Shown one piece after another: positions 56,090 through 64,000 of a DNA stretch of 64,000 nucleotides (positions are counted from its first letter, which is position 1; every line of letters starts with the position of its first letter). The position numbers and the translations under genes were made by a program. Origin of the DNA: Chitinophagales bacterium (GTDB lineage Bacteria > Bacteroidota > Bacteroidia > Chitinophagales > Chitinophagaceae); the NCBI GenBank assembly GCA_020636575.1, contig JACJXP010000003.1, positions 1-64,000 of the forward strand, read 5' to 3'. The notes below the pieces were generated by a model that ran no database searches, had not been told where the DNA came from, and worked only from the letters and a program-made list of their open reading frames with translations.

Positions 56090-57457
56090 ATGATCAAAAA
56101 AGAAAAAATATCTTTTTTTCTACTATCCGCTTGCATAGCATGTAACAGCGGAAATGAAATAACAAAGAAGCCAGTTCAATTAGTAACATTGGACCCTGGT
56201 CATTTTCATGCCGCTCTGGTACAAAAATCTATGTATCCGGATGTGGACAGTACAGTTTATGTGTATGCTCCGGCAGGGAATGACCTAAAATACCACCTCG
56301 ACAGAATTAATGGATATAATGCCAGAGCAGAGGATCCTACTCATTGGGACGAAAAAATTTATAGCGGTGAAGATTTCTTTGAAAAGATGATCGCTGAAAA
56401 AAAGGGAAATGTAGTGGTGCTGTCCGGGAATAATAAAAAGAAATCTGAATATATAGTAAGCTCCTTACAGAATGGTTTTAATGTTTTTGCTGATAAGCCA
56501 ATGGTCATTAACAGCAAAGGCTTTGAAAAACTGAAAGAGGCTTTTGCAGTAGCAAAGAAGAATGATCTCCTGTTGTATGATATCATGACAGAACGGTACG
56601 AGATCACTACGCAACTGCAAAAGGAATTATCAATGATCCCGGAAATATTCGGGACTTTAGAAAAAGGTAGTATTGACAACCCTGCCATTACAAAAGAAAG
56701 TGTTCATCATTTATATAAATATGTATCGGGTAATGTTTTGACCCGGCCGGCCTGGTTTCTTGATGCATCACAGCAGGGAGAAGGCATTGTTGATGTAATG
56801 ACACACCTGGTTGACCTGGTACAATGGGAAGCCTTTCCAGAAAAGATCATTGATACTAATAATATTAAGATCAACTCGGCAAAAAGATGGACAACAGATA
56901 TAGGGCTATCCGCATTCCAGGCTATAACCAAGCTTGAAAAATTTCCTTTATACCTGGATAATAACATTTCAAACGATACTATTCTACATATTTTTTGCAA
57001 CGGCGAGATCAATTATACCATCAATAATGTATACGCCAAAACATCTGTGACATGGAGATACAAAGCCCCTGAAGGAACCGGGGATACACATTATTCCATT
57101 ATGCGAGGTACTAAAGCAAACCTGGTAATTCGTCAGGGTCAGGAGGAAAATTACAAACCCGTATTATATATAGATCCGGTTAGTGCCGACCCAGGGTATA
57201 AACTAATGCTTACTACTGCATTCACAAAACTCAGAGACAAATATCCCGGGTTAGAATTAACATCAGTCGGAAAAATGATGAAAGTGATCATCCCTGAAAA
57301 ATATATTGAAGGTCATGAGGCACATTTTGCCCGGGTAACGGAAAAATTCCTTGGTTATTTAAAAAATAAAAATATCCCAGCTTGGGAAGTGCCGAATATG
57401 ATAGCTAAATACTATACCACTACAAAGGCCCTCGAGTTGGCTTTAAAAAATGAATAA
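56090..57457 (+). CDS. Gfo/Idh/MocA-like oxidoreductase, lipoprotein
   Basis: 455 aa from the ATG at 56090 (a TTG at 56084 is also in frame). Lipoprotein signal LLSACIAC. VTLDPGHFHAALVQ and the central DKPMVINSKGFEKL (Gfo-type KP) are seen, with a C-terminal half of the Oxidoreduct_C type (GIVDVMTHLVDLVQWE). The second secreted dehydrogenase-like protein of the locus; it overlaps the next start by one base (TAATG). Confidence 0.78.
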   Translation: MIKKEKISFFLLSACIACNSGNEITKKPVQLVTLDPGHFHAALVQKSMYPDVDSTVYVYAPAGNDLKYHLDRINGYNARAEDPTHWDEKIYSGEDFFEKMIAEKKGNVVVLSGNNKKKSEYIVSSLQNGFNVFADKPMVINSKGFEKLKEAFAVAKKNDLLLYDIMTERYEITTQLQKELSMIPEIFGTLEKGSIDNPAITKESVHHLYKYVSGNVLTRPAWFLDASQQGEGIVDVMTHLVDLVQWEAFPEKIIDTNNIKINSAKRWTTDIGLSAFQAITKLEKFPLYLDNNISNDTILHIFCNGEINYTINNVYAKTSVTWRYKAPEGTGDTHYSIMRGTKANLVIRQGQEENYKPVLYIDPVSADPGYKLMLTTAFTKLRDKYPGLELTSVGKMMKVIIPEKYIEGHEAHFARVTEKFLGYLKNKNIPAWEVPNMIAKYYTTTKALELALKNE

Positions 57458-58542
57458 TGAAAAGATGTCTTTTCATATCGATAATTATATGCTTACTGAG
57501 TCCTCATGCAAAGGCTCAATATCCACCTGTCATAATACCAGGTTCTGAAACAAGGAAGATCACTTCACAAATAGTCCCCGGCCAGGAGTATGAATTACAA
57601 ATTCTTTTACCCGGTGGATATAAGGAAAAGAAGAAAAATTATACGGTCGTTTACCTTATGGATTCGCAATGGGATTTCCCTTTGGTAAAATCTATTTATG
57701 GCCAGCATTATTATGATGGCTTTATCCCTGAATTAATCATAGTTGGAATTACATGGGGAGGAGTTGATCCCAATCCGGATAGTTTACGGGCAAGGGACTA
57801 TACTCCCACAAAAGAAGAAAGGCTGTTGCAAAGTGGGGGAGCGGATAAATTTCTTGAGGTAATGAAAAGTGAGATATTCCCATTTATGAAAAAGAACTAT
57901 CGGGTATCTGATGACCGGGTTTTAATGGGTTGTTCTCTCGGTGGTTTATTTACACTTTATACGTTGTTTACTCATACAGATATGTTCTCTGGTTATGCTG
58001 CAGCAAGTCCGGCTATTGGATGGGACAGAGAAGTTCTTTATCAATTTGAGAAGGAGTTTGAAAAAAAGAAGTTAACCACTCCGGTAAGATTATATATGAC
58101 AGTTGGAGATGTAGAAAGAGGAAAATCCGGATTTGAAAGATTCGCCAACCTCATGAAAAGCAAGAATCATGAGAATGTAAGTATTATCTCAAAAGTTTTG
58201 GAGAACACCGGACACTCAGGAACCAAAAGCGAGACCTATTCAAGAGGTTTACAATTCATATTCAAACGTAACCAGCTACAGCTAAACGAGAATATACTGA
58301 ATAAATATGCCGGTACTTACCAAATGGAAAATGGCAATAGAATCGAGTTAAAAAAAGAAGGAAAAAGTTTGTACTGGTATTATTCGCCTCAAAATAAAGT
58401 TGAATTATATGCTAATACAGAAACTCATTTGTATGCCCTGCATGAGTTTTTCAATTTATACTTTATTGAAACAGCAAACAAAGTTGAAGGTTTTGAATGG
58501 GCCAGGTATGGCAGTACTATTTTTTTAAAAAAAATAAACTAA
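57457..58542 (+). CDS. Secreted esterase (alpha/beta hydrolase, esterase-D-like)
   Basis: 361 aa, signal peptide (IIICLLSPHAKAQ). Nucleophile elbow GCSLGG (GxSxG), oxyanion YLMDSQWDF, and a His in ENTGHSGTKSE. The fold is the CE1-like/esterase-D type. A C-terminal roughly 90-residue extension is beta-rich (YAGTYQMENGNRIEL). Probable role: removal of acetyl or feruloyl groups from xylan side chains. Confidence 0.8.
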   Translation: MKRCLFISIIICLLSPHAKAQYPPVIIPGSETRKITSQIVPGQEYELQILLPGGYKEKKKNYTVVYLMDSQWDFPLVKSIYGQHYYDGFIPELIIVGITWGGVDPNPDSLRARDYTPTKEERLLQSGGADKFLEVMKSEIFPFMKKNYRVSDDRVLMGCSLGGLFTLYTLFTHTDMFSGYAAASPAIGWDREVLYQFEKEFEKKKLTTPVRLYMTVGDVERGKSGFERFANLMKSKNHENVSIISKVLENTGHSGTKSETYSRGLQFIFKRNQLQLNENILNKYAGTYQMENGNRIELKKEGKSLYWYYSPQNKVELYANTETHLYALHEFFNLYFIETANKVEGFEWARYGSTIFLKKIN

Positions 58543-58546
58543 AGTG

Positions 58547-60490
58547 ATGAAAAGAAAAGTGATTTTTTCTCTTATTATTTTATTGACAATAGCCACAAAA
58601 CAAAACATGGCACAGGTCAGGCTTCCCCAGATCATAAAGGACAGCATGATTCTGCAAAGGGATGCTAATGTAAATATATGGGGATGGGCTTCCCCCGGCG
58701 AAAAAGTTACCATTACGTTCAATAAGAAAAGATTCAAAACAAAAACTTCTTCAGATGGTACCTGGAAAGTAACGTTACCTTCTACGAAAGCAGGCGGCCC
58801 TTATATGATCCAGATATCGGGGAAAAACAAGATAACATTAAGTAATATCTTATTCGGAGATGTTTGGTTTTGCTCTGGTCAGTCCAACATGGTTCACCAG
58901 ATGAACATCCATGATGTCAGATATGCAAAAGATATCGCCGAAGCTAATTATTCTGAGATAAGGCAATTCTGGATACCCACTTTAACAAGTATGGAAGGGC
59001 CAAAAGAAGACATTTCATCGGGTTCATGGAAAGCTGCAGTTGGCGATGAGGTAAGGCCTTTTTCTGCTGTAGCCTACTTTTTTGCCAGGAAGATCTATGA
59101 AAAATACAAAATACCCATAGGTATTATTAATGCAAGTGTTGGCGGCACACCTATTGAAGCATGGACCAGCGAAGAAGGTTTAAAAGATTTTTCACAGGTC
59201 ATTAAAACAATTGAAAGAAACAGGGATACAGCTTTCCTTAATGGTCTAAGAAGAAATGCCGCCAATGGAAATTCAAATCGAACCAGGCGGGAACCACAGG
59301 ATAAAGGATTAACCGGCCCCCTCCCCTGGTATAATGTAAATTATATTCCAAAAGGCTGGAAGAATATTGCTATACCCGGTTACTGGGAAGACCAGGGAGT
59401 AAAAGATCTGAACGGTGTTGTTTGGTACAGGAAAGAAATTGATATCCCTGCATCAATGACCGGAAAATCGGCCAGGATATTTCTAGGAAGAATTGTGGAT
59501 GCCGATATACTTTATATCAATGGCAAACAGGTGGGCAATACAACGTATATGTACCCACAAAGACGATATTCCATTCCGGCTGATCTTTTAAAGCCCGGAA
59601 AAAACATTCTGGTTGTAAAAGTGACCAACAATTTTGGTAAGGGTGGTTTTGTACCTGACAAACCATATTGTCTTTTTGCAGGCAAGGATACTATTGATCT
59701 TACCGGCTACTGGCAATATAAAGTGGGAGAAGTTTTTCTACCAAGAACAGGAGGATTTGGCGGTTTTGGTATCAATGCACAAAACCAGCCAACTGCCTTA
59801 TATAATGCAATGGTAGCTCCATTCATTAATTATTCTATCAGGGGATTTTTATGGTACCAGGGAGAAAGTAATGCCGGTAAACCTGAAGAATATACAGCAT
59901 TGCAGATCGCACAAATAAACGACTGGCGCAATAAATGGCAAAACGAAAGCTTGCCATTCTACTATGTACAACTCCCCGGTTTCATGGATTACAATTATTT
60001 ACCTTCCGAAAGCAACTGGGCTGCATTCAGAGAATCACAACTAAAAGCATTATCCGTTCCAAACACAGGTATGGCTGTTGCTATTGACCTGGGAGAATGG
60101 AATGATATTCACCCAGACAATAAGAAGGGAGTTGGCGACCGGCTAGCATTACTTGCTTTAAAGCATACTTATGGGGAAGACCTTGTTGCATCAGGCCCAT
60201 TATTTGAATCAGCTAAAATTGAAAGCAACAAGATCATTCTATCCTTTACACATACAGGCAGTGGATTAATTACAATAGATGGGGAAGATCCGGAGGAATT
60301 TGCGATAGCCGGTGCCGATAAAAAGTTTGTTTGGGCAAAGACAAAAATTGAAGGTGATAAAATTATTGTTTGGAACGAAGAAATAACAAAACCATTATAT
60401 GTACGCTATGCCTGGGCTGATAATCCTGTGAACCCTAATTTATATAATAAGGAGGGATTACCAGCTTCACCTTTTAGAACAGATAAATAA
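58547..60490 (+). CDS. Sialate O-acetylesterase-like xylan esterase with inserted sugar-binding domain
   Basis: 647 aa from the ATG at 58547 (a GTG at 58544 is possible), with a signal peptide. SGNH/SASA signatures: FCSGQSNM (Ser nucleophile), NASVGGTPIEAW (oxyanion), WYQGESNA and DIHPDNKKGVGDR (Asp/His). Residues about 245-390 form an inserted beta domain like the GH2 sugar-binding fold (WYRKEIDIPA, FVPDKPYCL). Deacetylates plant polysaccharide; a xylan acetyl group is likely here. Confidence 0.87.
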   Translation: MKRKVIFSLIILLTIATKQNMAQVRLPQIIKDSMILQRDANVNIWGWASPGEKVTITFNKKRFKTKTSSDGTWKVTLPSTKAGGPYMIQISGKNKITLSNILFGDVWFCSGQSNMVHQMNIHDVRYAKDIAEANYSEIRQFWIPTLTSMEGPKEDISSGSWKAAVGDEVRPFSAVAYFFARKIYEKYKIPIGIINASVGGTPIEAWTSEEGLKDFSQVIKTIERNRDTAFLNGLRRNAANGNSNRTRREPQDKGLTGPLPWYNVNYIPKGWKNIAIPGYWEDQGVKDLNGVVWYRKEIDIPASMTGKSARIFLGRIVDADILYINGKQVGNTTYMYPQRRYSIPADLLKPGKNILVVKVTNNFGKGGFVPDKPYCLFAGKDTIDLTGYWQYKVGEVFLPRTGGFGGFGINAQNQPTALYNAMVAPFINYSIRGFLWYQGESNAGKPEEYTALQIAQINDWRNKWQNESLPFYYVQLPGFMDYNYLPSESNWAAFRESQLKALSVPNTGMAVAIDLGEWNDIHPDNKKGVGDRLALLALKHTYGEDLVASGPLFESAKIESNKIILSFTHTGSGLITIDGEDPEEFAIAGADKKFVWAKTKIEGDKIIVWNEEITKPLYVRYAWADNPVNPNLYNKEGLPASPFRTDK

Positions 60491-60512
60491 TAAATAATAA
60501 TTACTAATAAAT

Positions 60513-61823
60513 ATGGAAATGACACTTAGACGAAACAATCGAATTTCAACAGTTATCCTGGGATATCTTTTTATTGCATCAACTATTTTAATGGCCTCCT
60601 GCAGCAAAAGCACTAATTCCGGAGGTGGTGGAACCGGTGGAGGTGGTACTGGTGGTGGCGGTACTACTCCCCCTCTCAATGCTGAAATAACTATAATGGC
60701 TAATGATGCCAAACAAACAATACAAGGCTTTGGTTGCGCCACAGTGTTTAATCCTCCTAATACAAACCCTCTGACGAATGAAGAAATCGGAAGGTTATTT
60801 GGCTCTGGAGATAACCAGGTTGGTTTAAACATTCTAAGAATAAGAGTAGCAACAGATGCAAGTTGGCGTAGTACAGAATTAAATTATGCAAAACAAGCAA
60901 AATTAAATGGCGCTATCATAATGGCCAGCCCCTGGAGCCCCCCTGCCAATATGAAAACGAACAATAGCCTTATAGGTGGATCATTAAAAACAGATAGCAG
61001 TGAAGCGTATGCAAGGTACCTGAATAATTTTGCTGACTATATGGCCACAAATGGTGCTCCTTTACACGCCATATCTGTACAAAATGAACCTGATATTAGC
61101 GTCACCTACGAAAGTTGTGACTGGACAGCTGATCAAATGAGAGTTTTCATTAAGGACTATGGAAACCTGGTCACCAGTACACAATTGATGGCGCCTGAGT
61201 CATTTAACAATAACCAGACATTCACTAATGCAATTTTAAATGATGCTGGCGCAGCAGCTAATCTTGACATAGTTGGTGGACATATTTATGGAAGTGGAGT
61301 AGTCGAGAATACTGTAGCAAAAAACCTGGGCAAAGAAGTATGGATGACAGAGCATCTTGATGAAAATACCAATTACTCAGATAATCTGAATACTGCAATT
61401 GAGATACATAATTGTTTGACCGTAGCCAACTTCAATGCCTACATCTGGTGGTATGGGAAACGTTTCTATGGCCCCATCGGGCAGGATGGCCTGATTACCA
61501 AAAGAGGCTATGTCATGTCACAATATGCAAGATTTATAAAAGCTGGTGCTGTCCGTGCAGGCACAGGCACTAACTCCACGTCTGATGTTCTGATATCTGC
61601 TTATAAAAACAGTAATGGGAAAAAAGTGATCGTTGCTATCAATAAAGGTACCAGCAATGTAAATCAAAAAATAACAATAAGCGACGCTACCTTAAGTTCT
61701 GTTGTTCCTTATACTACATCACTAACGCAGAATGCCGAAAGAGGTTCATCAGTTGCTGCAACCAATAATAGTTTTACTTATTTGCTCCCATTACAAAGTA
61801 TAACAACTTTTGTTGAACAGTAA
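60513..61823 (+). CDS. GH30 glucuronoxylanase, lipoprotein
   Basis: 436 aa. Lipoprotein Cys30 in LMASC, then a GGGGT-repeat linker (residues 37-52). TIM barrel with acid/base Glu192 in SVQNEPDI and nucleophile Glu280 in VWMTEHLDE, then a beta-rich side domain. GH30 subfamily 8 enzymes cut xylan near glucuronate branches, which suits the locus with GH67/GH115. Subfamily assignment is by memory of layout. Confidence 0.85.
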   Translation: MEMTLRRNNRISTVILGYLFIASTILMASCSKSTNSGGGGTGGGGTGGGGTTPPLNAEITIMANDAKQTIQGFGCATVFNPPNTNPLTNEEIGRLFGSGDNQVGLNILRIRVATDASWRSTELNYAKQAKLNGAIIMASPWSPPANMKTNNSLIGGSLKTDSSEAYARYLNNFADYMATNGAPLHAISVQNEPDISVTYESCDWTADQMRVFIKDYGNLVTSTQLMAPESFNNNQTFTNAILNDAGAAANLDIVGGHIYGSGVVENTVAKNLGKEVWMTEHLDENTNYSDNLNTAIEIHNCLTVANFNAYIWWYGKRFYGPIGQDGLITKRGYVMSQYARFIKAGAVRAGTGTNSTSDVLISAYKNSNGKKVIVAINKGTSNVNQKITISDATLSSVVPYTTSLTQNAERGSSVAATNNSFTYLLPLQSITTFVEQ

Positions 61824-61839
61824 TTGAGAGAAAATAATA

Positions 61840-63402
61840 ATGATCAAAATTTTTACAATGAAACGACCAATCCTGTTTTTCTTAACTCTGTCCTTTAGCA
61901 ACGTTATTCTTTTTGCTCAAAATAAGATCTTCCTGTACCCGGAAAAGGCAAAAGACATTATCAATAAGAATATATACGGCCATTTTGCTGAACATCTTGG
62001 CCATTGCATCTACGGCGGGTTTTATGTCGGAGAAGGAAATAATAAAATTCCAAATAAAGACGGAATAAGATTAGATGTAATTGAAGCATTAAAAAAATTG
62101 AAAGTACCTGTTTTACGCTGGCCGGGTGGTTGTTTTGCAGACACCTATCATTGGAAAGACGGAGTTGGACCTAAGGCTGACAGGCCCTCTATGTTAAACG
62201 TTTGGTGGGGCAATGTTAAAGAAGACAACAGTTTTGGGACAAATGAATTTTTGAATATGTGTGAAATGCTTGGTGCCGAACCTTACCTCAGTGGAAATGT
62301 TGGCAGTGGTACTCCGCAAGAACTGGCTGATTGGGTTAAATACACAACTCACCCAAATGGCAGTAGCCCCATGACCGACCTGCGTGAAAAAAACGGCAGA
62401 ACTGATCCATGGCATGTTAAATACTGGGGATTAGGTAATGAAGCATGGGGTTGCGGTGGAAATATGAAAGTAGAATACTATGCAAATGTATATCGCCAAT
62501 ATGCCACATTCATGACTAACTGGAATAACAGCGACAAACTCTACCGTATAGCCTCAGGAGCTTCAGATGATGATTATCACTGGACCGAAGTATTAATGAA
62601 AGAACTGCCACAGAATATGTTTGATGCCTTAGGTCTTCATCACTACTCTGTTATTAATTGGGGTAAAAAAGGATCATCCACTGATTTCTCAGAGGAAGAA
62701 TATTTTACAACAATGCAAAGGGCTTTATTCATGGAAGAACTGGTATCAAAACACAGTGCTATTATGGACAAATATGATCCTCAAAAAAGAAAAGCGCTGG
62801 CAGTTGATGAATGGGGCGGCTGGTATGATGTGGTACAGGGAACAAACGGGGCATTCCTTTTTCAGCAAAATACAATGCGTGACGCCATGATCGCCGGTTG
62901 CACATTAAACATATTTAATAATCATTGTGACAGGGTAAAAATGGCCAACCTTGCCCAGATCATTAATGTGCTGCAGGCGGTGATACTTACTAAAGAGGAA
63001 AAAATGCTTGTAACTCCCACCTATCATGTTATGGAGATGTACAATGTTCACCAGGATGCATTAATGCTTCCACTCATGGTGTCAGGCAATGACTATACTT
63101 TCGAAGGGAAAAAACTTGAAGCGATCTCAGCCTCTGCATCAAAAGATAAAAATGGCGTTGTCCATATTTCTTTAGTGAATATTGATGCACATAATGATCA
63201 GTCAATAACGATTGATCTGGGAGATATAAATGCCAAATCAGTTACAGGCCGTATTCTCCATTCAGACAGGTTACAGGATCATAATACATTTGAAAATGCT
63301 GAAAAAATAAGACCAGCTTCATTCAACGGCGCCGGGCTAAAAAATAATACCCTATCTGTAAAATTACCTCCTTTCTCTGTTGTTGTATTAGAACTTAAAT
63401 AA
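61840..63402 (+). CDS. GH51 alpha-L-arabinofuranosidase
   Basis: 520 aa, signal peptide (LFFLTLSFSNVILFAQ; an alternative ATG at 61858). Barrel marks: IYGHFAEHLGHCIYGG, VLRWPGGCFADTYHW, acid/base Glu201 in WGLGNEAWGCGG and nucleophile Glu324 in AVDEWGGWYD. Removes arabinose from arabinoxylan. 16 bp after GH30. Confidence 0.94.
   Translation: MIKIFTMKRPILFFLTLSFSNVILFAQNKIFLYPEKAKDIINKNIYGHFAEHLGHCIYGGFYVGEGNNKIPNKDGIRLDVIEALKKLKVPVLRWPGGCFADTYHWKDGVGPKADRPSMLNVWWGNVKEDNSFGTNEFLNMCEMLGAEPYLSGNVGSGTPQELADWVKYTTHPNGSSPMTDLREKNGRTDPWHVKYWGLGNEAWGCGGNMKVEYYANVYRQYATFMTNWNNSDKLYRIASGASDDDYHWTEVLMKELPQNMFDALGLHHYSVINWGKKGSSTDFSEEEYFTTMQRALFMEELVSKHSAIMDKYDPQKRKALAVDEWGGWYDVVQGTNGAFLFQQNTMRDAMIAGCTLNIFNNHCDRVKMANLAQIINVLQAVILTKEEKMLVTPTYHVMEMYNVHQDALMLPLMVSGNDYTFEGKKLEAISASASKDKNGVVHISLVNIDAHNDQSITIDLGDINAKSVTGRILHSDRLQDHNTFENAEKIRPASFNGAGLKNNTLSVKLPPFSVVVLELK

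Positions 63403-64000
<598 letters not shown>

Noticed and set aside
60619..60670. Possible tandem repeat array or CRISPR-like repeat
   Set aside because: It encodes the Gly-rich linker of the GH30 lipoprotein; no spaced repeats are present. No CRISPR array was seen anywhere in the window.

Overview
The window looks like the chromosome of a Bacteroidota species, most likely Chitinophagaceae-like. Support: SusC/SusD pairs, lipoproteins, few Shine-Dalgarno sequences, DUF6443/DUF5977 secreted proteins, and Bacteroidota-type xylose isomerase and mannonate dehydratase. Assignment is from gene content and sequence style only; no search was run.

Layout. (1) 1-6362, minus strand: an operon of large secreted proteins, consisting of a coiled-coil/barrel protein, a 1.3-kaa Rhs-like protein ending in DUF5977, a degenerate glutathione-peroxidase-like protein, and the start of a DUF6443 Rhs protein that runs off the left edge. 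(2) 7120-16902: a roughly 9.8-kb integrative element bounded by a 21-bp direct repeat derived from a tRNA 3' end. It carries a tyrosine recombinase, an excisionase-like HTH protein, a filamentous-phage-type (II/X) replication initiator and an XRE regulator. Its cargo is a DNA methyltransferase, a GHKL ATPase, a 2-TM protein, a 3-TM protein and two small proteins; this is the best candidate for an undescribed (defence-type) system. No intact tRNA is present at either end, which suggests tandem islands. (3) 16990-27691, minus strand: sugar catabolism, with a formylglycine-generating enzyme, two sodium/solute symporters, galK, an SDR, uxuA, xylA and xylB. (4) 27800-35585, minus strand: a GH2 beta-galactosidase-type gene broken by three closely spaced frame changes, then SusD and SusC. 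(5) 35958-64000, plus strand: two tandem LacI regulators with matching operators, then about 26 kb of closely packed genes for glucuronoarabinoxylan breakdown (GH67, SDR, GH115, GH10, a GPH-type transporter, two GH43, a PQQ/haem dehydrogenase, GH3, two Gfo/Idh/MocA proteins with a cupin, three esterases, GH30 and GH51).

How it fits together. Lipoprotein GH10 and GH30 would cut the xylan backbone. GH115, the esterases, GH51 and the secreted GH43 would strip glucuronate, acyl and arabinose side groups. SusCD would import oligomers. GH67, GH3 and GH43 finish them in the periplasm or cytoplasm. Xylose goes through XylA/XylB. Glucuronate would reach UxuA through fructuronate, with the SDR as a possible fructuronate reductase. 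The two LacI proteins probably sense a xylan-derived sugar. The PQQ dehydrogenase and the Gfo/cupin/Gfo cluster are the least explained members of the locus.
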